From: Isohypsibius dastychi
Lineage: Eukaryota > Tardigrada > Eutardigrada > Parachela > Isohypsibiidae
NCBI GenBank assembly: GCA_034696485.1
Contig: JAQIWT010001071.1
Location: forward strand, 1-12,706
DNA: 12,706 nucleotides
Direction: 5' to 3'
Every line of letters begins with the position of its first letter. Position 1 is the stretch's first letter. Positions 1 to 9,157 of the stretch are shown piece by piece. The position numbers were made by a program, and so were the translations under genes. Under the pieces are notes generated by a model. It was not told the DNA's origin and made no database searches. It worked only from the letters and a program-made list of their open reading frames with translations.

Positions 1-603
1 AGTCCACATTTCAACATTCGTTACATTTGGCAAGGCGGGGTCTGCCCAGCCAATCACCATTTCTATGTTCCAAAAAACGTATGTCGTAGGTGAAATGTGG
101 CGATGAACGCAACGCTGCTAATAGTTCACAATTTTAAAAACATACCAGGGAACGGCAGCGAACTCTCGAAGACCTCATCTACAAGCTGTTGAGTTTCTGC
201 GATCGAAGGACATGTAGATTTCACTGTGAAATTTCAGGGGGTATTTTCGTGAACTCTCAACTCGATCTTCACCGAATAGTCCTGTAACAAAGATATCGAT
301 TGATTCGAATTCAGAATGTAGGAAGAAAATGTCCACGATAGTATAGAAAAGAGCTAATCTCGAAAAACAGTTATGCCAACCTGCGGCTCCATACATGAAA
401 CGAGTATTTGTTCCCAAATCTGTTCTTTGGCCAAAAACTCTACACCTAACACTCACACTTGGTACACGAAAATGACGTTTTCAAACATTTGTATTTCTCA
501 CGAAGCCCGAAAAGTTCAACGTTTGCTCCACGGGGCAAGAATGTTCAAACTTTCTCTCGTTCTCCTTATACGGGCGATTCAGCAGGCTGCCTAACTTAAC
601 TTA
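1..603. other. Region without a recognisable gene
   Basis: Only short open frames occur here, the longest about 93 codons on the minus strand (175-456). None shows a domain signature, a low-complexity protein bias, or splice sites that join to a neighbour in phase. It may be intergenic or belong to an intron of a gene lying off the left edge. Confidence 0.5.
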
Positions 604-1075
604 AACCAAGCGATCTAGTGACTCAGCGATCTGCCTGACTGGAAAGATCTTCCTCCTAGGAAACAAGCGATCTAGCGATTCAGCGATCTGCCCCACTGGA
701 AAAATCACGAAACAAGCGATTCAGCGATTCAGCGATTCAGCGATCTGCCTGATTGGAAAAATCTTCCTCCTAGGAAACAAGCGATCTAGCGATTCAGCAA
801 TCTGCCTGATTGGAAAAATCTTCCTCCTAGGAAACAAGCGATCTAGCGATTCAGCGATCTGCCCCACTGGAAAAATCATGAAACAAGCGATCTAGCGATC
901 TCTGCCTGCCTGAAAAAATCTTCCTCTTAGGAAACAAGCGATCTAGCGATTCAGCGATCTGCCCCACTGGAAAAATCCTGAAACAAGCGATCTAGCGATC
1001 TCTGCCTGCCTGAAAAAATCTTCCTCTTAGGAAACACGCGATCTAGCGATTCAGCGATCTTCTTTGTCTTGAAAA
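604..1075. repeat. Tandem minisatellite with 8-bp core and 100-bp higher-order period
   Basis: About nine related units each begin near AACAAGCGATCTAGCGATTC. The core is an 8-bp motif, AGCGATCT or AGCGATTC, repeated two to four times per unit. It is followed by a variable CTGCC...TGGAAAAATC segment and, in the longer units, TTCCTCCTAGGA. Short units (about 48 bp, ending in AAAATCATG or AAAATCCTG) alternate with longer ones (about 52-57 bp). From about 831 a short-plus-long pair recurs at exactly 100 bp: GAAACAAGCG at 831 and 931, then GAAACACGCG at 1031. The final unit breaks off near 1075. The array lacks the conserved-repeat, unique-spacer pattern of a CRISPR. Confidence 0.95.
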
Positions 1076-1414
1076 ATAATTCGCTGTCAAGTAATCTAGG
1101 GATTTGCTCGGTTTATGTTGTTGAACCTTATGTTGCACTTCAGAAATTTCCAGCGATGAAACTCCGCAGAACTGTCCTGACTTTGCCCGCTAACGAGAAC
1201 GATATCGCCTGCACGCACGGCAAATTTGAAATCTCACCCGCCGAGCATTGACGAACCCCTCCCTGGAGAATTATACGGTGTCCACCACTGCATTCTCAAG
1301 GGGTGATCCAGTCAAATCAATCAAAATCGGTCTGCTGCTTGATTGACAAACTTACCAATTCAAAAACAAGTGAATCTTATCACAGCGTGTTGTTTGATTT
1401 ATGTGTGGTCACAG
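1076..1414. other. Stretch without a confirmed gene; one short plus-strand open frame
   Basis: A plus-strand frame is open from about 1069 to the TGA ending at 1251. Its C-terminal part contains a Cys-x-His-Gly-Lys stretch and looks protein-like by eye, but it has no upstream exon that I can join to it across the repeat array and I cannot assign a family. The rest shows nothing recognisable. Confidence 0.3.
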
Positions 1415-1742
1415 GCGTTTTATTCGGCCATTTCTGGTGTCGACAAATTTAACGATTGGTAAACTCGGTGCGGTGTTTTCGTTCTGATAAGAACATGCTT
1501 CACGCTAAAGCCGTAACTTTTGCTGCCGATAAGCAGTTGCTGGCGGCGCGGTGTCTCGCGACACGGGCTTTCAAAACTGCATAAATGAACGTACATCGCC
1601 TCCCAATGTGCAAGTAAAATTCAAGCACGGATCGCTGCTCCGGCATAAAAAGACGGTCATCTCGCAGATGATTACTAATCATTTCGCTCACACCGTGAAA
1701 AAAAAACAGGTCAAACAGGGTTCGATCACCATTTCTGTGTAG
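1415..1742 (+). pseudogene. Possible decayed NADAR-like coding remnant
   Basis: Three plus-strand segments in different frames resemble successive parts of the NADAR (YbiA-like N-glycosidase) fold. At 1415-1459 there is a Phe-Tyr-Ser start followed by a Lys-Phe-Asn element. At 1459-1584 there is Met-Leu-His-Ala-Lys-Ala-Val-Thr-Phe, like the family's 'EHYM..KA..F' helix, ending at TAA. At about 1608-1742 there is Val-Lys-Phe...Leu-Leu, like the later 'KF....L' element. The order matches the family, but the frames change, an intron cannot be fitted in phase, and the catalytic-type Glu-His is replaced. If the resemblance is real this is a pseudogene. It could equally be chance. Confidence 0.22.
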
Positions 1743-1971
1743 CACAGGTTTTAAACAGTGCCCCCAAACCTCAGTCATCATACGATTCTATCAAAGAAAA
1801 CAGGCCGGATGTGTTTCTGTTTGACCAAAGAGTCAGGATCAGAAAGAAGGACTTGAAAAAAAGATCTTTAGTAATTGCTCTCATGAAATCCACCTAACGC
1901 AGAAAGGTCACGTACTACCGGAAGTCCTCATACATGCGAAGATTGATTACCGTATCCGTATAGTGCAATCT

Positions 1972-1977
1972 TTTATT
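1972..1977 (-). terminator. AATAAA polyadenylation signal for the adaptor gene
   Basis: The minus strand reads AATAAA here, 82 nt beyond the TGA stop of the adaptor gene at 2059-2061. That is a normal position for a cleavage and polyadenylation signal. It supports the gene's orientation and its assigned last exon. Confidence 0.65.
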
Positions 1978-2058
1978 GTTGAATGAGATAAAACTTAAAA
2001 CGAAACTAACATATGTCAACGAAGTAAAACAAAACATACTCGCAATAAGAACCAGAAA

Positions 2059-4364
2059 TCATGTATCTGGAACTTGTTCATAAACATGCTCCTTCCGGAT
2101 ATAAACTTTTGGTCCATTCTGCGGGTTATGAGATCCATTCAAGTTTGGGTGGACGGAAGCGAAATCCCCACTAACATGTGCACCTGGATCAGACGATCGA
2201 TAATGCCGGAAACCATTCTGCGCACCCTGAGAGAAAACCGGTGACCGTCCAGCTCCTAAAAAACAAAAATAAGAAAAAAGCAGATTTCACTTTGAATTTT
2301 CAAAAATGAGCTACAAACTGACCAGTACTGGTTCCGGTATCGTCAGACGCTCCAAAATTCTTCAGCTGCCCATTATTGCTCCCTGGAATCGATGCAGAGC
2401 GGATGTTACGAGTAGGTGTTGGTTTTTGTATTTTCGCATACAGTTTGTCCAGATCTTCTTGGGAAGGAACATCCTGTACAGCCGAAGTCGAAGCTCCTGC
2501 ATGCAAGTCATTCTGAATCCGTCGGCTGGTAGCATACGGGTTTATTGCTGAGCCGGAAGTAGACCCATAATTCTGCGGGGGATGTTGCGGCACATCGATT
2601 TCGGAATATAACTCGTTGTAGATGTGGTGAGAATCGAGCTGTTCGGAAGCAGCAGAACCACCGTATTCTTCCCCAACCTGCAACAGTAAGATTCAAAAAC
2701 CCAAGGAAATCAAAAAACTAGAAAGATTATCATTCAGAATTTTACACACAGACTCCAGCAAAAAATGCACACTTACGTCGAAATTCTTGAAAAAACATGA
2801 ATTTATTTTGAAAACAAAACCAACAAAGGTTTTTTCTTCGGCCTTGAAAAGTGCACTTCTATATAGCACGAAGCGAATGACGTGCTCGCTCACCTGAGCA
2901 TACAGGTGGTTTTCTTCGGAAACCTTCGTATAACCATCTTCGGAGGTTCGACGTGCGCGCAAATCGGTCAGCGGGGTCCGCACAGTTATACTTGTGTAGG
3001 ACATCACGGACTGGGCAACTGAAAAATTATCCATTTTGAAATCAATGTCCTTAGAGAATAACAAATTCCACAAGCTTAAAAAACGAGCCATCTCCAGAAT
3101 ATCCGAAATAGATTCAGGTATTAGTACAAGTACTGTATATATATCGACAGGTAAATATATTCCACCATAATTAATCTGATAGTCAGTTCTCAGATTTGAA
3201 ACGAAGATGCATACCTCCTCCATAACTCGAACCATATGCACCGGGATCATTATCCAGCTGCTGCAGAATTTGTGCGTGGCTATTCGGAACAACCGACTGA
3301 CTCAGTGCCGCTGCAGAAGATGTCGATGGTCCACCAATTTTATCGTAAGGATGGACCCGAACATTTGTCCGGACAATCTGACAATCAAAACAATTGAATT
3401 TTTCAAAACAAAGCACTTAAACAATGAACCAGAAACCAACGATGACAAAGGTGTGCCGTACCGGAAATGAGTGTTCTTGAGATGAATCGGACGATTGTGG
3501 ATCATGGGCTTGTTGTGAGTTTGTATTGTTAACGCGGACATCATCCAGGCAGGCGTAGACGTTCGAAGCGCTCTCTGACTGGATTCCTTCCTGCATTCCA
3601 TCTGGGATCGCCGGAAGTTCGCGACTCAGAGAAGAATTACGCCAGTTCGGTGATCCAGTCCGCAAATTTGACTTTCTTGAAGAGAGCTGAACATGCCCGT
3701 TCTCAGCTTTTGGAAGCCGCGACGTTTCCTGGAAAAAACTCATCTAACCGGAAGCACAAAATAATACACGTTCAATTACGAGCCTCCGATCACGTTAAAA
3801 AAACTAACTGTATGCATGAAAAATCAGGAAAAAAGGTGCGTTTCTAGAAAATAAAATTGGCAAAAAAACAATTCAACACTTTACAGAATTAAACAGATGA
3901 AATTTTGTGCGCAAATCGTACTGTATAGAATAAATTCGTAATCCTTATTCGGCAGAAATTTTATCAAACTTAACAGGAAGAACAGAGGAAACTACGGTAT
4001 CCGAAATAATTCATGCAAGAGAAACTCAAAAATAATATTTAGTCCGCTCAATCAACATATCTTTAGTTCCAAGGTAATTTTTACCACATAGTCCACTTTT
4101 TCGTGTTTGGAAATTAGGCGAACAGGTTCCGGTCCGGCATCTTTCCTACAAACAAACCAAGGTCTCAGTTAACACGATAAACACAAAGTAAAATTAATCT
4201 AATGCATTCCGCACAACAAAATCAGCAACAGTAACCACAACTCTCCAGCCGCCTTACCTTTTTCGCGAAAACCCTGCACAAAGAACCAACAACACAATCA
4301 GGAGGAACGACGCGAAAATGGCAGGGACAGATAAACCATCATAGATTGTCACTGAGGAAATCAT
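2059..4364 (-). CDS. Cbp/PAG1-like transmembrane tyrosine adaptor, 7 exons, 424 aa
   Basis: Exons, in coding order: 4364-4258, 4145-4085, 3728-3462, 3377-3215, 3018-2894, 2677-2323, 2255-2059. Every donor/acceptor phase matches. The product has a short N-terminus of about 13 residues, one membrane helix (about residues 14-33), then Ser-Arg-Lys-Arg-Lys, so the N-terminus is predicted outside. Cys29 near the inner face could be palmitoylated. The cytoplasmic tail carries many tyrosine motifs: Y55 (YVET), Y114, Y156 (YDKI), Y207 (YTSI), Y229 (YTKV), Y239 (YAQV), Y261 (YNEL), Y265 (YSEI), Y321 (YAKI) and Y418 (YEQV). SRELPAIP (91-98) and QEDLDKLYAKIQKP (314-327) resemble, from memory, the SRELPRIP segment and the Csk-binding tyrosine site of vertebrate PAG1. 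The likely role is recruiting Csk or other SH2 proteins to Src-family kinases at the membrane. The first exon is the least certain: an acceptor-like TTTCCTCAG overlaps the ATG region, so an upstream exon cannot be excluded. Confidence 0.82.
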
Positions 4365-5050
4365 CGCAGAAAAGAGCGTCAGTTGAAACTATATTTAATT
4401 CCATCCAGAGGATCCAAGCTTCTTATAACAAAGTCCCCGTTTCTGATGCCTCATTTCACCAGAGATCCTCCGCCACGAACAAATTTCGCGTCTCAAATAA
4501 AATGGTGTTGGGCTCGACGTCGATCATCCAGATCAGCATGAGATGAAAAGAAATCCCGACGAAAAACAATGTTTGCGGAATCCAACTTGAACCATAAAAG
4601 CTTACAACTTGATCAGATTCCGATGCACGAAGTCGCACGCGAGTTCCACGACTGACAGAAAGACGGACTTGAACAAATTAGGTCAATGAATACTGCAACT
4701 CCTGCCATCAAACGAGATGAATGAGATGAGTAACATCAGGCTTCAAAAAAGCACAACAAAACTGCTCGACCTCCAAATCTCGTAAGGCGTATGTAATGAC
4801 TTATTATAGGACATAGGTATCCCCCCCCCCCCCGTATATGGTACCGGTGGCGTACGGTATCTGGTTATCAAGGGGTCTGATTTCCCAGAATAGTGCAGCC
4901 AGCCAGCTGTTGATAATTTTGCAGCCAGTGCGAAATTCCTAGAAATTTCTTTTCGTATTTTTCGTATCGGCCATTCTAACTCAGGCAACCCTCGACACTG
5001 CCGTCCTGCAGAAACTTATCTTGATTAAAATTTGATGGTGTTTTTTGGAA
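4365..5050. promoter_or_regulatory. Divergent intergenic spacer, probable bidirectional promoter region
   Basis: This spacer separates the start codons of the minus-strand adaptor (4364) and plus-strand TTLL12 (5051), so both 5' untranslated regions and promoters should lie here. It contains a run of 13 C at 4821-4833. Open frames on the minus strand (4456-4638 and 4743-4988) do not join the adaptor in phase and show no domain. No clear TATA box was picked out. Confidence 0.5.
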
Positions 5051-8000
5051 ATGGAAGAAGGAATCTCGTATGAGCTGTTCGTCAAGTTGCACGAGCCTCA
5101 GCTGCGGAATTCTGATGTACCGGAAAAGTTCTGGGCTTGTGCGCATCGGAAATTGAACGACGAGGTCAGGAAGATTCCCCTTTCAATCGCAAAGTTTCGG
5201 CAATATCAGTCTTGCAAAATTCAGCGGATTCTTTGCTTTTCGGTCTTGTGCTTTTGCAGAATGCGGGAAATTTATGTTTTGATGATGTCTTTCAGGTCTG
5301 GGATCTCTTCGATCGAGTAGCGCTGAATCGTGTCTTGATCGTGGACGCTGATGACGAGTCAGAAAGCAACGAAGACGTTCCGTCAGCACCGAAAGCTTTC
5401 GCTGTGGAACCGGGGTTTTCTGTGGAGGATCCCGAAAGGTGTGATAAACACTAGACCGGAAGTCGCGATTTTCCTTTGTCGACTATTTGTGACATGTGCG
5501 TTGTGGTTTTCAGTCTGTTCCTGGTGGACCATGCCTGGACGCTTGAAGTTCCTGCAGCCAGAAAGGTCTTACTGAATTTTCCGAACCTCCTATCTCGTAT
5601 GTGCGATATCATGGATATTCCGACGACTTCCGGTGGCCCGGAAGCTCTGGCGGAGCAGGTTTTGAAAAAGATGTGGAAATATGTGAACACCTATACATTC
5701 AACAGCGCTTCACTGGTAAGTTGTTCCTTTTAATGGCGCACTGAAATTGCAGTTAAATTCACCTGAAATGCCGATCTGGAAGCTTTTGATTTGGTTTTTT
5801 TTCGTTCCGATTTCGAAAACCAGGTTTGCCTTTTGTAAAAGAAAAATGTGGCGAAAACTTGAAAAACTGGCATTTCATATTCATGAGGTCGGGAAGGTAT
5901 TTTTGCATGAATGACTTTTCGGTAACAGAACTTACCGAAACCGGAAGTAGATTTCCAGGAATGACTGAAATACCCCAAGTAGTTGTCGTGATTTCTTGAG
6001 TCTGTTGTTGCGTTGTTTCTATCAGCGATATGAAGGTGTTCATGAGCTGTTTGTTGTGAAGGGAGAACTTATAAATTTCTTCTTCCGGTTCACAATTTTG
6101 TGTTCTAGTTTTTCTCGTTAATTTTTCCTTGCAATTACATATTGTTAGATGGGTTCTAAAGCTTATGTTTTCCAGGATACGGAAGAGAAACTGCCACGAT
6201 GGTACGTCATGGATGAGATCGGATCTAGCATAGCCCATTCTGCTGACCCAAACTGCCGCCTTGTTCCATTTTACTACATCCCCCGAGAAATCACATTTTC
6301 TCTCCTTTTCCCCATGAAAGATATCGAAGCAGGCGAAGAACTGACCAGAAACTACGTCGAGAATTTGCTGTTTGATGATCCAATCACGCTGCAGTGTCGC
6401 TTGCTTCCCTGGGTGCCCAGTGAGATCCCGAATGTCGGCTTTGAACCTAGACCAGTTCGCCCTGGATATTTTGGAGTAAGTTAACAAGACGTTGAAAAAA
6501 AATATTCATGGTTTTTTCGCGTGTTTAGAGTTGGTGATATTTGTTTTCAGTTGCCAGATTTTTTTGCCATGATTGAATTTTACGATGAATAATTAACAAT
6601 TATGAATACTTATAAATTTTTACCAAAAACGTTTTATGTTGGAGTTTTACGATGTTTATAACAAATTTTTCTCGATGAATAATTAGCAATTATGAAAACT
6701 TATTTGTCACGGAGAAAATTATTTATTATGGAATTGGAAACTGACAATGCAATACAAACATGTATTTTTTCCGTCAAATTTTTCGGCAGAAGCCAGAATC
6801 GTATCTGACATTATTTTGAAGTTTCTGTTGTTTGCTTGATTTTGAGCCGTGATATAGAACAGTAAGCTGGCGGATTCCCTTCCGGTGGAGGTCAACTTGG
6901 ATGGACAAGCTATTCTGTAAGACACTCTTCTTTTCGTCTCCAGAGCGGATTCCCCTTGAGAAATCTTATTTCAGAGCATCACAAGGCCACTTATCGGTTT
7001 ATGCAGAGTACGAGGTCTTGCGAACATTTCTGACGGATCCACGATTTCGACTGACCGAAAAACAGGCGGATGGTGATATTTTGTGGTACAATCGTCATTT
7101 CAGCGACTTCCGGTTGGTTTCGTATAAAAAACCGTTATTCTGTTTAATCATTTGAGTTTTTGCAACAGTGCATTTAGCGAAGAATTTCCGGAGAAATTTG
7201 TGAACCAGTTCCCATTCGAAAGCGTCTTGACCGTAAAAGATCTCTTGGCGATTGTTTGCCGACGGTCCGTTCCGGAAGGAAGTTTGGTTGTCGATCAAAC
7301 CACTTTGGAGTCGAAACCGGCTTGGCTTCCGATTACATACAATATGGACACGGAACTGCCGTCATTTGTTTCCTACTTTCTGGCGCGGAAGGAAAAGGGC
7401 TTGGATAATTTGTGGATTATTAAGCCTTGGAATTTGGCTCGATCACTGGATATTACCATTTCGGATAATTTGGACTGCATTTTACGAATGCCGGAAACTG
7501 GACCGAAACTGATAAGCAAATATATCGAACGACCCGTTCTGTTCCAACGTGAAGACGTCCCGGATGGTGTGTGCTCTTAGATTTTGAGAAAAGTTCGAAA
7601 TTTTGAGTGCGATAAAATTATCGTTGAGATTTCTTGGAATTTTGTCTCAGAAAAGTTCAAGGAAGATCAGTTTATTTAACTCCGGAGTTCTTCAGATTAG
7701 TTTTCTTGTAAATTTATAAGAAATAATCAGCCCTTGTTTACGTGCTGATTTTTGATCGAATGTTGATCGGAATTACCGATTTGTGCTAGTTTGGTTTCGA
7801 TTTTTTTTCCAGAAGTTTCGGAAGTTTTCGGAAGTTATACTTTTCGTTGAATTGTGGGGAGATCGCGTCATTCCGAAACAATATCGAGTTTCAGTTTTGG
7901 TAATTTTTTTCAAGCGTTATGATTTTTGTCGATCGACAGGTCAGAATTCCGACTTTTTTTCAGTTCTGGTTAAAATAGAATTCTAAACTAGTTATGGAAA

Positions 8001-8822
8001 ATTTATCTCTTCTAGATTGTTTCGAAAATCTGGGTTATTTACTGGCGAACTGTCGTAGTAAAGTGGTATTCGTTTGTAGATGTTGAGACTCCGAAGTGAA
8101 TTTCGAGATGCAAGCACCGGCTCATTACAGTAGATTTGACGACGAGAGAGGGATTTTGAAAGACACTCCGTTTTTTTTCTCGTAGATTTGCATTTCTGGT
8201 CGTGTTTTGACATTTTTACGTTTTTTTTCCAGGTCCAGTCAAGTTCGACATGCGATTCATCGCGCTTTTGAAACGAGTCAAGCCGTTGGAAGTCGCGGTC
8301 TACCGGAAGTTCTGGCTTCGTTTTGCTAACAAGCCGTACGACTTGAACGACTTCGATGTCTACGACAAACATTTCACGGTTATGAATTACGGACAAGGCG
8401 AAATCCACCAGATGTTCTGCGACAAGTTCATCGAAGAATTCGACAAGCAGAATCCAGCGCATAAATGGAGTTCAGTTGAGAAGGATCTTCAACAAGTAGT
8501 CAAGGAGGTCTTTCAAGCAGCTGTAAGCCGAGAACCACCGGAAGGAATTGCCACTTCGGGACAATCGCGTGCGGTTTATGGATTTGATTTTATGCTGAAG
8601 TGGTCCAAGAATTCGGAAGGTGAAATTTCATTCTTAGTGTTCGTGATGGGATTGTATTCATTTTTTATTATAGGAATTGAAACTGTTCAGCCGATGCTTT
8701 TGGAGGTCAACTATTCCCCGGATTGCAAAAGAGCCTGTGATTATTACCCGGCATTTTATAACGAGCTGTTCAGCTATCTGTTTCTGGATGAAGTTCCATC
8801 TTCTGTTCAGACTCTTGTGTGA
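5051..8822 (+). CDS. TTLL12: Tubulin-tyrosine ligase-like protein 12 (SET-like plus TTL domain), 8 exons, 619 aa
   Basis: Exons: 5051-5164, 5296-5438, 5514-5715, 6176-6475, 6946-7112, 7169-7566, 8233-8619, 8674-8822. Phases all agree and the 619-residue product is close to the human 644. Colinear matches to TTLL12 run end to end: the N-terminal leucine-rich helix with VPEKFW, FLVDHAWT (88-95), a SET-like segment (about 154-215) with HSADPNC and GEELTRNY, then the TTL domain (about 265-615). TTL landmarks are NQFPFESVLTVKD, WIIKPWNLARSLD (391-403), SKYIERPVLF, KFDMR (445-449) and LLEVNYSPD with Glu581 and Asn583. The extreme C-terminus ends Thr-Leu-Val like the vertebrate protein. The glycine-rich 'GRGI' stretch of active TTLLs is replaced by NLARSLD, as in human TTLL12, so ligase activity is doubtful. 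Human TTLL12 is linked to tubulin tyrosination and histone methylation. Exon 5's start is the weakest boundary: 6946 fits the phase but uses a GAG acceptor two bases after a CAG. ATG 5051 aligns best. Confidence 0.95.
6583..6702. repeat. Direct repeats inside TTLL12 intron 4
   Basis: A 30-base element starting CGATGAATAATTA and containing CAATTATGAA occurs at 6583-6612 and again, with two mismatches, at 6673-6702, a spacing of 90 bp. A flanking GTTTTACGATG-like segment is also duplicated (about 6577 and 6643). The repeat lies wholly in an AT-rich intron and has no obvious coding content. Confidence 0.8.
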
Positions 8823-9157
8823 TTACGAAATCCTGGTCATTTGAATACTGGTTGAAGGTGGTTACTGGTTACCGAGTGCTGAGATATTTCGGTTACTTCG
8901 ACGGAAAATCGGAGTTTCACGATGTTTTGCGGCAAAGAGGTTTATGGTATATTTCTTGAATTATCTTCCATTAGTCTTGCGCATTTGCATTGCAAAAGAA
9001 TATCGTTTTAAGAATATCGTTTAAAGAGTAATCGTTTCAAGCTATCAAAACCAACAAAGAACCGAAAAGCACAAAGCTCCGTTAGCTACACCAGTACCGG
9101 TACTTCATAGTACGCAACTTGAAATCAAGATTACCCAAGCCGAACCAAGTTGTAAGA
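8823..9157. other. Convergent 3' spacer with a 14-bp triple repeat
   Basis: TTLL12 and the repeat-kinase gene end towards each other here. No AATAAA was seen on either strand, so both genes may use a variant signal. At 8996-9037 three tandem 14-bp copies occur, starting AAGAATATCGTTTT, the third degenerate. The minus-strand stretch 9117-9082 is an optional alternative last exon of the kinase gene. Confidence 0.6.

Noticed and set aside
175-456. Minus-strand 93-codon open frame
   Set aside because: No recognisable domain or splice partner; length is within chance expectation.
604-1075. CRISPR-like array
   Set aside because: Unit lengths vary, there are no unique spacers between constant repeats, and the surrounding genome is eukaryotic.
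2693-3292. A 199-codon minus-strand open frame read as one exon
   Set aside because: Only 2894-3018 is coding. It has a CAG/GTGAGC donor and a TTTTTCAG acceptor, and its phase joins both neighbours; the rest is intron.
4743-4988. Minus-strand open frame upstream of the adaptor
   Set aside because: It starts at a non-ATG codon, runs through the 13-C homopolymer, and cannot be joined in phase to the first adaptor exon.
5759-6487. Minus-strand open frame of 242 codons
   Set aside because: It lies antisense to TTLL12 exon 4 and intron 3, shows no domain, and exon 4 on the plus strand matches TTLL12 strongly.
8250-8822. Continuous open frame across TTLL12 exons 7 and 8
   Set aside because: Homology breaks exactly at a GTGAAA donor and a TTATAG acceptor, and the 18 extra residues are absent from vertebrate TTLL12, so a 54-nt intron is the better model.
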